From the IMG/VR virus record IMGVR_UViG_3300030118_006072, positions 548 to 36,214 of that record: a DNA stretch of 35,667 nucleotides. One strand, written 5' to 3'. Shown here in pieces: positions 1-5,646 of the stretch (position 1 is the stretch's first letter; the number at the start of each line of letters is the position of its first letter). Below the pieces are notes generated by a model, which was not told where the DNA came from, made no database searches, and saw only the letters and a list, made by a program, of their open reading frames with translations. This DNA is from a virus. Position numbers and translations under genes: made by a program.

Positions 1-3
1 AAA

Positions 4-423
4 ATGTGTAAAGTAGCAGAAACTGAAGAATATCTTTTTGCTAAAGTTTGTGATAATTGTGGTAAGGGTATGGATAGTGGATATATAATAGGTGGTAATA
101 CTTATTGTGATAGAAATGATAGTGAATGTAGAAAGACAATCTTTAGTGATAAAGAATGGGATGAGCATTATGATGATGAGGGCGATGATTGTTGGACTAC
201 TTGGGAATTAGAAGATGATATTAATTATACTATATGGGGACATGAAGTAGAAATGGCTAAGTGTTGTAGTAAGATTAGCAAGAATGAGTTTGAACGAGAG
301 CTTGAATATATTGATGGTAGTCCTACCGAATCAGAAACGTATAGGTGTAAGGTATGCGATAAAGAATGGGAAGTTCCTTGTTATATAGTGCGTGAGTGGG
401 ATGATGTCGAGCCCCAATCCTAG
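4..423 (+). CDS. Cys-rich zinc-ribbon-like phage protein
   Basis: This 139-residue acidic protein has two cysteine clusters. The N-terminal one is a CDNC pair near residue 16 with further Cys near residues 35 and 42. The C-terminal one is a CKVC pair followed by another Cys about ten residues on. The pattern suggests two small zinc-binding ribbons, as in many orphan phage proteins; a precise role cannot be given. The ATG lies three bases from the window edge, so no ribosome-binding site can be checked, and the true start could lie further upstream outside the window. It is followed by a G/C-rich stretch and then a separate four-gene group. Confidence 0.6.
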   Translation: MCKVAETEEYLFAKVCDNCGKGMDSGYIIGGNTYCDRNDSECRKTIFSDKEWDEHYDDEGDDCWTTWELEDDINYTIWGHEVEMAKCCSKISKNEFERELEYIDGSPTESETYRCKVCDKEWEVPCYIVREWDDVEPQS

Positions 424-568
424 CGGATCCAACCCGATCAAGCAGCTCCCCTGGGGCAATTTAGGGGGGTGTTATGGTATGGAGGTGCTTATAATATTGC
501 TCAAAAAGGGCAATTATGGGACAAAATTTTTTGACAATCAGTTATAATTTTATAAATAAGGAGTAAAA
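424..568 (+). promoter_or_regulatory. Intergenic region upstream of the 569-1259 gene group
   Basis: The first 50 bases are clearly more G/C-rich than the surroundings and contain CTCCCCT (449-455 region) that can pair, with one G-U, with AGGGGGG about ten bases on. The hairpin has no T-tract. Further on are TATAAT boxes at 490-495 and 543-548 and a perfect TTGACA at 531-536. None of these form a canonical 17-bp-spaced promoter, so the promoter call is weak. The region ends in AAGGAG (558-563), a good ribosome-binding site for the gene at 569. Confidence 0.3.
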
Positions 569-775
569 ATGAGCAAAATAATAAAAATGAAAAAACCAAA
601 TGAATGCGATATGGTGGTAACTTTAACTATACCATACGTTCCAAATTGTAAAAAAAGTTTTATTGATAATTTACCAAGTTATTTAACCAAAGATTTGTTT
701 AAAAGTGATTTGGTGATTATTGACAATGTGCAAATGTGTAATGAAAGATACGTTGAAGAAATGGAGGATGAATAA
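569..775 (+). CDS. Hypothetical early protein (68 aa)
   Basis: A small protein with a lysine-rich start and an acidic C-terminus (MEDE). I do not recognise a family. Its reality is supported by an AAGGAG ribosome-binding site five bases before the ATG and by its place as first gene in a tightly packed group. The next ATG follows its stop codon directly. There are two cysteines but no zinc-finger spacing, and no signal peptide or membrane segment is evident. Confidence 0.6.
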   Translation: MSKIIKMKKPNECDMVVTLTIPYVPNCKKSFIDNLPSYLTKDLFKSDLVIIDNVQMCNERYVEEMEDE

Positions 776-1012
776 ATGAAAGAACTAAAACTAGCAATTG
801 AGAAATTAGAAAAATTACAATGGATATGTGAACCGAATATTAATTTTGAGATAGTTGATATTATATCTCTACTCAAAAATGTTGAAAAAAGTGATTTTGA
901 TAATTACGACAGGAAGAACAAAGAACGAATTGAAAATGTCTTAATTGAATTCGATCAAAATCCAATAACCTCAAATTTCAACCAATTCCTAAGATGGAGA
1001 TTTAGAAAATGA
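776..1012 (+). CDS. Hypothetical early protein (78 aa)
   Basis: The ATG directly follows the TAA of the previous gene, and a GGAGG-like stretch (atggagg, about 761-767) serves as ribosome-binding site, which suggests translational coupling. The protein is charged and probably helical (ELKLAIEKLEKLQ at the start). It ends in the basic, aromatic WRFRK. No known domain was recognised. Its stop overlaps the start of a small membrane protein in an ATGA junction. Confidence 0.6.
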   Translation: MKELKLAIEKLEKLQWICEPNINFEIVDIISLLKNVEKSDFDNYDRKNKERIENVLIEFDQNPITSNFNQFLRWRFRK

Positions 1013-1134
1013 AAAATATATTATATATAATTGTAGCTTTTGTAGTTGGATACTTTTTATATGATTACTTGATATTTATCGCAATGATTTTTCTTTACCT
1101 AATAGTTTTAGGGATTGCGAGTTTATTTGTATGA
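1009..1134 (+). CDS. Small membrane protein (41 aa)
   Basis: This very short gene starts at an ATG that overlaps the previous stop (ATGA at 1009-1012). The product begins MKNILYIIVAFVVGYFLYDY and is almost wholly hydrophobic, with one or two membrane segments separated by a short YDY turn. The ATGA overlaps on both sides strongly suggest that it is translated by coupling. Possible roles are small-holin-like activity, superinfection exclusion or host-membrane modification, but none can be assigned from sequence alone. Confidence 0.55.
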   Translation: MKNILYIIVAFVVGYFLYDYLIFIAMIFLYLIVLGIASLFV

Positions 1135-1259
1135 TAGAATTATATGAATATTTTAAAATGTATATCGTAATTGGAATTTACTTTGTAAGTATATTGATAA
1201 CAATTTTAATGGTTATAGCCTTTATATACTTTATGGTAACACTTTCTTTATACCCTTAG
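1131..1259 (+). CDS. Small membrane protein (42 aa)
   Basis: It starts within the stop of the preceding small membrane gene (ATGA at 1131-1134). The product has a short amphipathic start (MIELYEYFKM) followed by one long hydrophobic stretch rich in Ile, Val and Phe, then ends LSLYP. It is likely a single-pass membrane protein. It is the last gene of the 569-1259 group, since a strong terminator begins eight bases after its stop. The two adjacent tiny membrane proteins look like a functional pair; the function is unknown. Confidence 0.5.
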   Translation: MIELYEYFKMYIVIGIYFVSILITILMVIAFIYFMVTLSLYP

Positions 1260-1266
1260 TCAAGAT

Positions 1267-1324
1267 ACAGAATCTCCTATCCCCTATTCCAGATCCATGG
1301 AGTAGGGGTGGATTCTGTTTTTTA
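1267..1324 (+). terminator. Rho-independent terminator
   Basis: The outer stem is ACAGAATC (1267-1274) with GATTCTGT (1311-1318). After a small asymmetric internal loop, the inner stem pairs CCCCTATTCC with GGAGTAGGGG. Six T residues follow at 1318-1323. It ends transcription of the early group 569-1259 and separates it from the XRE operon. Confidence 0.9.
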
Positions 1325-1378
1325 TACCCTTGAGCCTTAAATTTACAGCCTAAGTACCAATTCGCATTTATAATGCTA

Positions 1379-1495
1379 GTGAGTCAGAGTCTTAGGTTCA
1401 TCTTCTGTTGCAGCTTTACTCACAATCCCTTTTGGTAACTGCATTTGCGGATCCTATGAGCCAAAAGGTTGTAGAACTCAAACCTCATAGGGTTT
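1379..1495 (+). ncRNA. Candidate structured leader RNA with H-type pseudoknot
   Basis: Four perfect 8-base segments lie in the order A-B-A'-B': CCTTTTGG (1428-1435), CCTATGAG (1453-1460), CCAAAAGG (1461-1468) and CTCATAGG (1484-1491). A pairs with A' and B with B', which is the topology of an H-type pseudoknot with the stems directly abutting. Stem B can extend to 12 pairs with wobbles (1449-1460 with 1484-1495). A further GTGAGT (1379-1384) pairs with ACTCAC (1418-1423). A TATAAT at 1369-1374 would place transcription start at about 1381, right at the first stem. No known riboswitch class was recognised. The pairing is seen directly; that it is transcribed is inference. Confidence 0.5.
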
Positions 1496-1570
1496 ATAAT
1501 ATATGCAAATTATATTGAAAATACCAAAGGGTAATTTTATATTTTAAGATTAAAAGGGTAATTTTTATGC

Positions 1571-1603
1571 TTGTAAAATTTTTCTTGTACAAATGATTAT
1601 AAT
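1571..1603 (+). promoter_or_regulatory. Putative XRE promoter and operator
   Basis: TATAAT at 1598-1603 lies 22 bases before the XRE start. Upstream are TTGTAA (1571-1576, a long 21-base spacer) and the palindrome TTGTACAA (1585-1592), which sits where a repressor would block polymerase. The TTGTA half-site recurs in the perfect palindrome between the divergent late promoters at 30954-30975. Autoregulation by the downstream HTH protein is an inference. Confidence 0.4.
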
Positions 1604-1625
1604 TAATTAAACTAAGGGTATGAAT

Positions 1626-1820
1626 ATGAATATTAGACGACCACAAATCAAAGAAGCAATACAAAACTCAGGCTTAAAGCAAAAATTCGTAGCAGAAAAG
1701 CTTGGAGTATCAGAAATAACATTATCATACTACATTAGCGGCACTAGGAATCCTTCAAGGGAAAGACTTAGAGATTTGGCTAGAATATGTAGATGTAAAA
1801 TATCAGACCTGGAGGGCTAA
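1626..1820 (+). CDS. XRE/Cro-like helix-turn-helix regulator
   Basis: A 64-residue single-domain DNA-binding protein of the Cro/CI (HTH_3) family. The sequence shows the typical pattern: a first helix (IKEAIQNSGLK), then KFVAEKLGVSEITLSYYISG as the helix-turn-helix, then an RNPSRERLRDLARICRCKISDL tail that matches the closing helices. There is an earlier in-frame ATG at 1620, but the ribosome-binding site AAGGG (1614-1618) is one base from it and seven bases from the ATG at 1626, so I chose 1626. It is the first gene of the nuclease-SSB operon; the next gene overlaps it by one base. It is likely the phage's transcription switch; no second CI-like repressor is seen. Confidence 0.85.
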   Translation: MNIRRPQIKEAIQNSGLKQKFVAEKLGVSEITLSYYISGTRNPSRERLRDLARICRCKISDLEG

Positions 1821-2596
1821 TGGCTAAAGCATCTATAACAGATTTAGTAAAAAGATATAACAAAAGAGTTGACCTTCGTAGAGTACAAGCATCTAATGGA
1901 AGATGGTACATCAACGCAAAATTAAAAGACCCAACCCCTAAACCCTCAATGACAACAATAGATAGTATTATAGATAAAGGCGCAGCTTATGAGAAATGGC
2001 TACTTACTGCCAAAGATCCCTATGCTTGGAGAGATTATAAAGCAGACTTAGGCACTTGTGTGCATAATTTAATAGAAATTCTAATTCTAAGTGGCGAGTG
2101 CGTTATAACTAATGAGATGAAGGGTAAATTCCAGGAAAACGAAATCAAGAAAAGAATATTAAGTTTTTTAGCTTGGTGGGAAGAACACAAACCTGTGCCG
2201 ATTGCAACTGAAATTAGATTGTATCACAAAGACATACCTTGGTGTGGCACCGTAGATTTCGTTTGTTTTAGTAGAAAGCTTAACAAATATTTAATGGTTG
2301 ACTTTAAGACAGGCAATGAATATAAATCACATCAAGTGCAGCTTAACGGATATAAAATGATTTGGGATAAACTATTTAAAGATTTCACAATAGATGCAAT
2401 ATATGGTTTATATTTAAAGGATGGATGGGTAAAAAAGCCAACTTTCGGCTTCAAAAAGTTTCCTATAAGCAAAGATCTGCCCAACTATGTTTATAGGTTA
2501 TGGAAATGGGCAAACCAAAACTCAAAGGGGGAATTAGCTCCTGCTTTGCCGAGGGAATTCCCCGATGAGTTTACAATTCAGGAGGAATCCAAATGA
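1820..2596 (+). CDS. PD-(D/E)XK nuclease (RecB/Cas4-like exonuclease)
   Basis: A 258-residue protein with the core of the PD-(D/E)XK nuclease superfamily. Features include a helical GTCVHNLIE segment near residue 80, a CGTVDFV strand with Asp146, a LMVDFKTG strand with Asp161 and Lys163, and a downstream HQVQLNGY helix with the Gln/Tyr typical of RecB-type nucleases. It probably degrades or trims DNA ends for recombination or replication, or recycles host DNA. The following gene encodes an SSB-like protein, matching the common phage pairing of exonuclease with single-strand binding protein. The start ATG overlaps the previous stop (TAATG) behind GGAGGG. Distinguishing a recombination exonuclease from a Cas4-like or restriction-like enzyme is not possible by eye. 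Confidence 0.8.
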   Translation: MAKASITDLVKRYNKRVDLRRVQASNGRWYINAKLKDPTPKPSMTTIDSIIDKGAAYEKWLLTAKDPYAWRDYKADLGTCVHNLIEILILSGECVITNEMKGKFQENEIKKRILSFLAWWEEHKPVPIATEIRLYHKDIPWCGTVDFVCFSRKLNKYLMVDFKTGNEYKSHQVQLNGYKMIWDKLFKDFTIDAIYGLYLKDGWVKKPTFGFKKFPISKDLPNYVYRLWKWANQNSKGELAPALPREFPDEFTIQEESK

Positions 2597-2940
2597 GTAA
2601 TGAAAAGAAACCATCATTAAAATTTAAAGCTAACTTACCCGAGGATGTTACTTTAACTTTTGATGAGCCACTAACAGGTGAAGGACAATATGGTACTTGG
2701 TATATGTACGGATGTATGCATAAAGGTGAGGAGAAAGTATTTTTTCCATCTGAATTGCTACATAAGATGATTCAACTAGGTGGTCATGGCAAAGATAGTA
2801 AAATAACTATTTTAAAAAACGAAGGTGATGATGGTAGAATGTTTTTTACCTTAGATGGTAAGACTATTAATGAAATGCAAGAGATTGCAAATCAAGCAGC
2901 TGCCGTTGCACCAGATCCAAGCGAGGACATTCCTTTTTAA
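2593..2940 (+). CDS. Single-stranded DNA-binding protein (OB-fold, acidic tail)
   Basis: A 115-residue protein whose C-terminus, DPSEDIPF, is a close match to the acidic tip of bacterial SSB (DDIPF), which recruits replication and repair proteins. The body contains alternating beta-type segments (TLTFDEPL, GTWYMYGC, KITILKNEGDDGRMFFTLDG) compatible with an OB fold. It would coat single-stranded DNA made by the neighbouring nuclease or during replication. A strong AGGAGG (2580-2585) precedes the ATG, which overlaps the nuclease stop by four bases. The body is divergent, so the call rests mainly on the tail and context. Confidence 0.75.
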   Translation: MSNEKKPSLKFKANLPEDVTLTFDEPLTGEGQYGTWYMYGCMHKGEEKVFFPSELLHKMIQLGGHGKDSKITILKNEGDDGRMFFTLDGKTINEMQEIANQAAAVAPDPSEDIPF

Positions 2941-3404
2941 TGTCATTAAAGTTGAAAGTCAGCAAGAATGGCAAAGAATATTATGCCGATGCCGACAAGG
3001 TTTTTGCTTGGTTGATGGACAGATTCTTGAACAATCAAGAGAAACGTACAGAAGCCAAGCTTGAGCCTTACAAAGACAGAGTAAAGAATTTTTTTGAAAG
3101 TTTAACAACAACAGAAAAAGATTGGTATGATGAGTTAAAGAATGCATACCCAGCTATAGATATAGACTTTGCATTAAAGAGAGCAAAGCTATGGTTACTA
3201 AGCAATTATAAAAAAGATTTTAAAAAGTTTTTAATGAATTGGATGAGTAAAGAAAATCCCACTATTCAGGTGGAGCAAAAAAGACAGATAGAGCCAAGAA
3301 GGGTCAATAGATACATTCCTCCAACTGCAAAAGATGAGGATTGTGCTGATCCTGAAGAAATACAACAAATATTTAAAAACTTTGCAAAAGGAAAGAAAAT
3401 ATAA
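2940..3404 (+). CDS. Possible replication-related protein (154 aa)
   Basis: The protein contains FALKRAKLWLLSNYKKDFKK followed by FLMNWM, a helical segment resembling the 'A..WL..NP..K..KFL.NWL' motif near the C-terminus of several phage replication or helicase-loading proteins. After that comes a basic, proline-containing linker (PRRVNRYIPP) and an acidic-helical tail. There is no catalytic motif. It follows the SSB gene by a TAATG overlap and precedes another small gene the same way, so all are one translational unit. I infer a DNA-replication accessory role; a direct family assignment is not secure. Confidence 0.4.
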   Translation: MSLKLKVSKNGKEYYADADKVFAWLMDRFLNNQEKRTEAKLEPYKDRVKNFFESLTTTEKDWYDELKNAYPAIDIDFALKRAKLWLLSNYKKDFKKFLMNWMSKENPTIQVEQKRQIEPRRVNRYIPPTAKDEDCADPEEIQQIFKNFAKGKKI

Positions 3405-3634
3405 TGGATGAATGGGAAAAAGCATTTAAAGATAAAATAGACTTAGTTGGTGACATAAATAGAGCCAAATACAAAATGTTAGAAATAGCAATCTCAGGAC
3501 TAACTGCAATTAAACAACAAGGTAATCCTATTGCAGAAAATACATTAAAAGAAATGATTGCAGCTATTCCACAAGAATTAGAGTTAGATGTAAATATACA
3601 AATCGAAAAAGCCCTACGTTTAGATGAAGAATAA
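3404..3634 (+). CDS. Hypothetical protein (76 aa)
   Basis: A small, acidic, predicted helical protein (DEWEKAFKDKIDLVGDINRA at the start, LRLDEE at the end). The ATG overlaps the preceding stop (TAATG), so translation is probably coupled to the putative replication protein. No domain was recognised, and there is no membrane segment or cysteine. Its position in the nuclease/SSB operon suggests a helper role in DNA metabolism. Confidence 0.55.
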   Translation: MDEWEKAFKDKIDLVGDINRAKYKMLEIAISGLTAIKQQGNPIAENTLKEMIAAIPQELELDVNIQIEKALRLDEE

Positions 3635-3692
3635 CTTTTACTATTCCTTTGTGTTATATTCAGATAGGCGTAGGGTAAATTAGGAGATAATT

Positions 3693-3845
3693 ATGAAAGC
3701 ATTAAAATCTTTAGATATTTTTAACAATTGGTGGTACGGAACGCCAATCAACAAAAAGAAAACAAAAAAAGGAGTTAAAAAGGATGACAAAACTAGCAAA
3801 TTTGATCTTCGAGGTCTTGGAGGCGAACGAAGAGGCAAGAGATGA
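3693..3845 (+). CDS. Small basic protein (50 aa)
   Basis: This short gene has a TAGGAG ribosome-binding site (3681-3686) six bases before its ATG. The product starts with a hydrophobic/aromatic part (LDIFNNWWYG) and continues as a lysine-rich chain (INKKKTKKGVKK), ending GGERRGKR. The composition suggests nucleic-acid or membrane-surface binding; no family was recognised. Its last third overlaps, in a different frame, the next small gene. Confidence 0.45.
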   Translation: MKALKSLDIFNNWWYGTPINKKKTKKGVKKDDKTSKFDLRGLGGERRGKR

Positions 3846-3915
3846 TGATGATGTTCTGTGTTTTGAAGTATGGAACAAATTAGCCCCTGGAAATTACCTA
3901 ATGAGCAATCCATAA
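3784..3915 (+). CDS. Small acidic protein (43 aa)
   Basis: An overlapping short gene, preceded by GGAG (3771-3774) at good distance. The product is MTKLANLIFEVLEANEEARD continued by an acidic run of Asp residues and FEVWNKLAPGNYLM. It resembles small phage helical proteins, but no family was recognised. It overlaps the 50-residue gene by 62 bases and the next gene by 46 bases, so one of the three may not be real. Confidence 0.4.
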   Translation: MTKLANLIFEVLEANEEARDDDDVLCFEVWNKLAPGNYLMSNP

Positions 3916-4052
3916 GGAGGACAAGAAGAAAAGTCCAAGAGCACTACGAATCAACTAGGGGTACAAAGTATTACAAGAGAAAGTCAAATCAATCTAATGT
4001 AAAATCGAACCTTAGAATGATAGCAGCAGAGTCTACAAATCTAAACTACTAA
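3870..4052 (+). CDS. Small basic protein (60 aa)
   Basis: A basic protein (RRTRRKVQEHYESTRGTKYYKRK) ending TNLNY. It has no convincing ribosome-binding site for the ATG at 3870. A perfect AAGGAGG lies inside the gene at 3914-3920, but no start codon follows it in this frame. The stop overlaps the methyltransferase start (TAATG), which supports it as a leader or coupled gene. The basic, tyrosine-rich composition suggests DNA binding. Moderate support only. Confidence 0.45.
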   Translation: MEQISPWKLPNEQSIRRTRRKVQEHYESTRGTKYYKRKSNQSNVKSNLRMIAAESTNLNY

Positions 4053-5017
4053 TGAATATAAATCTATTAGAACTATTCTCAGGAGTGGGTGGATTCTCAG
4101 TAGGTATAGAACAAGCAGGTATAAATATAGGTTGGCATGGTTTTTCTGACATCGATCAGCATGCCAACAAAACCTTTCAAAGGAGATTTCCAAATGCCAA
4201 AGAACTCGGATCAGTTGTCGATATTGACCCAAAACAATTACCAAGCATCGACCTCGTCACTTTCGGATTCCCTTGCCAAGATTTGTCAAACGCTGGAAAA
4301 CGAAGAGGACTTAAAGGCTCACGAAGTAGTTTATTCTTTGAAGCGATGCGAATCATTGAGGCTAAGAAACCCAAGTATTTTATCTTTGAAAACGTCGAAG
4401 GGATTTTTTCAAGTAACGACGGAAAAGACTTTGAAATCATATTGCGAACAATCGCCGACTGTGGGTACGATGGTCAATGGCAATTACTTAATACTAGGTG
4501 GTTTCTCCCCCAAAATAGATCCAGGTGTTACTTTGTTGGACATATTAGAGGAGAATGTAGACCCAAAGTATTTCCTATCGAAAAAAATGATAGAAAGAAT
4601 CGACAACGCAGAGAAGGAGAAGCTAAAATAAGTTGCGCCCCTAGTAGAGAATATGGGTGGAAAGATGTATCTCCAACACTATGTGCGAGAGATTACAAAG
4701 ACCCTAAGCTTGTGCAGATCGCAAAAGTAGCTAATGGTGATGCAGGTAGAGTTTTTGACCCTAATGGGATTGCTTGTACATTGAAAGCAGAAGGTGGTGG
4801 ATGGGGAGCTAAAACTGGACTTTATAGAGTTGATAAGCTATTACAAAACTCTAACATTCGTAGGCTAACACCATTAGAGTGTGAAAGATTACAAGGATTT
4901 CCAGATCATTGGACAGAAGGTCAATCAGATACACAAAGATATAGACAGATGGGTAACGCAGTTAGCGTGCCAGTAGTTAAGGCAGTAGTTGAAAGACTAT
5001 ATGGAATACGGACTTAA
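4052..5017 (+). CDS. DNA (cytosine-5) methyltransferase
   Basis: A complete C5 methyltransferase of 321 residues. Motif I is FSGVGGFS at residue 9 (AdoMet binding), motif IV GFPCQ has catalytic Cys75, motif VI is ENV at 113-115, and motif VIII is QNRSR at 154-158. A variable target-recognition region lies at about 180-265, then RLTPLECERLQGFPDHW (motif IX) and YRQMGNAVSVPV (motif X). It transfers a methyl group from AdoMet to cytosine in a specific DNA sequence. No cognate endonuclease gene is next to it, so protection of phage DNA from host restriction is the likely role. Translation is coupled by TAATG to the small upstream gene. A 164-residue alternative frame inside it is discussed under findings. 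Confidence 0.95.
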   Translation: MNINLLELFSGVGGFSVGIEQAGINIGWHGFSDIDQHANKTFQRRFPNAKELGSVVDIDPKQLPSIDLVTFGFPCQDLSNAGKRRGLKGSRSSLFFEAMRIIEAKKPKYFIFENVEGIFSSNDGKDFEIILRTIADCGYDGQWQLLNTRWFLPQNRSRCYFVGHIRGECRPKVFPIEKNDRKNRQRREGEAKISCAPSREYGWKDVSPTLCARDYKDPKLVQIAKVANGDAGRVFDPNGIACTLKAEGGGWGAKTGLYRVDKLLQNSNIRRLTPLECERLQGFPDHWTEGQSDTQRYRQMGNAVSVPVVKAVVERLYGIRT

Positions 5018-5219
5018 CAAGAGAAAAGCTAAGTCTGAATTTTACTGCGATATGTGCAAACAATATTATATGAGGCATTTTAGTTATGAATGGGGAACAT
5101 TTCCAATTCTACCTAAAACTCCAATGGAAATATTAAATATATGTGAAAAGTGTGCGATCAGGGAAAGTAAATTAAAAAACAAAAAACAATTAAAGGAGCA
5201 CTATGAGTCATCCCTCTAA
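5001..5219 (+). CDS. Small zinc-finger-like protein (72 aa)
   Basis: It contains CDMC near residue 16-19 and CEKC near residues 52-55, a four-cysteine arrangement expected to bind one zinc ion. The remainder is basic and aromatic. An in-frame TTG at 4989 could extend it by four residues; I chose the ATG at 5001 because it has a purine-rich GAAAG upstream. Both options begin inside the end of the methyltransferase gene, so translation is probably coupled. Its end overlaps the following nuclease gene by 17 bases. Function unknown; nucleic-acid binding is likely. Confidence 0.55.
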   Translation: MEYGLNKRKAKSEFYCDMCKQYYMRHFSYEWGTFPILPKTPMEILNICEKCAIRESKLKNKKQLKEHYESSL

Positions 5220-5562
5220 AACAAAGGGTAACAAATTTGAACGTGACTGTTGTAAAAAAGCAGAGCTATATGAAATACCAAGCAAAAGAGCATGGGGTTC
5301 AGACGGTAGATCATTAGGTTTACATCCAGAAGTAGATATTGTTTTGGGTGATAAAAACTATAATGATGAAATGCACGTTCAATGTAAGATAAGAAAGCGT
5401 TTACCTACTTATATTTTTCCAAAGGACGAGGCTATAGATTCTCAGCTTATTAGAGAGGATAGAGGTGAAGCCTACATAGTTATTAGGTATGATGATTATC
5501 TTGCAGAAATGCGTAGAATGCGCCAATTAAAAGACAAATTAGAGCTATACGAGGGTAAGTAA
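5203..5562 (+). CDS. Hjc-like PD-(D/E)XK nuclease (putative Holliday junction resolvase)
   Basis: A 119-residue protein laid out like archaeal-type Hjc resolvases. KGNKFERD contains an N-terminal acidic residue (Glu13), a Ser/Arg/Trp-rich turn follows (KRAWGSDGRS), then PEVDIVL with Asp45 and HVQCKIRK with Gln60 and Lys62. The usual E-x-K of the third motif is thus Q-x-K, seen in part of the superfamily. It would resolve branched DNA made during replication or packaging. GGAG at 5194-5197 precedes the ATG. It is the last gene of the left plus-strand block and converges on the late block. It could instead be another small structure-specific nuclease. Confidence 0.65.
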   Translation: MSHPSKTKGNKFERDCCKKAELYEIPSKRAWGSDGRSLGLHPEVDIVLGDKNYNDEMHVQCKIRKRLPTYIFPKDEAIDSQLIREDRGEAYIVIRYDDYLAEMRRMRQLKDKLELYEGK

Positions 5563-5589
5563 CTCCTCCGTCATCCGTGTACCCTTGTA

Positions 5590-5617
5590 AAACAAAAAGC
5601 CCCTATAAAAGGGGCTT
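5590..5617 (-). terminator. Rho-independent terminator of the late block
   Basis: AAGCCCC (5597-5603) and GGGGCTT (5611-5617) form a perfect 7-bp stem with a 7-base loop. Read on the minus strand the stem is followed by TTTTTGTTTT, a proper T-tract, so it terminates the long leftward late transcript just after the gene ending at 5647. On the plus strand no T-tract follows, though the hairpin may still slow rightward transcripts. Confidence 0.85.
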
Positions 5618-5646
5618 AATGTTGAAGGGGTTTGGGCGAGGATAAA

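Larger units (their letters stand above)
1325..1625 (+). other. Gene-free regulatory region upstream of the XRE operon
   Basis: About 300 bases without a credible gene on either strand. It contains three perfect TATAAT boxes (1369-1374, 1495-1500, 1598-1603) and a set of strong inverted repeats at 1379-1495. It also holds two near-identical copies of AAAGGGTAATTTT(T)AT (about 1526-1540 and 1553-1568), with a third AAGGGTA at the ribosome-binding site, and a TTGTACAA palindrome at 1585-1592. It is probably the control region of the nuclease/SSB operon, possibly including a structured leader RNA or an origin-like element. Confidence 0.6.

Noticed and set aside
424-470. tRNA or other stable RNA in the G/C-rich patch
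   Set aside because: No acceptor stem, T-loop or CCA-end pattern was found; only one short hairpin.
531-556. TTGACA followed by A/T-rich -10-like sequences as promoter for the gene at 569
   Set aside because: The TATAAT at 543 is only six bases away and TATAAA at 551 only 14; a -10 further on would overlap the ribosome-binding site. Kept only as a weak regulatory note.
424-1455. Two copies of GCGGATCC (about 423 and 1447) as att or recombination sites
   Set aside because: Only eight bases are shared and no integrase is present; one copy is part of the pseudoknot loop and stem.
3837-3854. GATGATGATGATG microsatellite
   Set aside because: It encodes a run of Asp in the 43-residue protein; too short for a regulatory repeat.
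4137-4631. Independent 164-residue gene inside the methyltransferase
   Set aside because: No ribosome-binding site, and the methyltransferase frame has all catalytic motifs; kept only as a frameshift-history finding.
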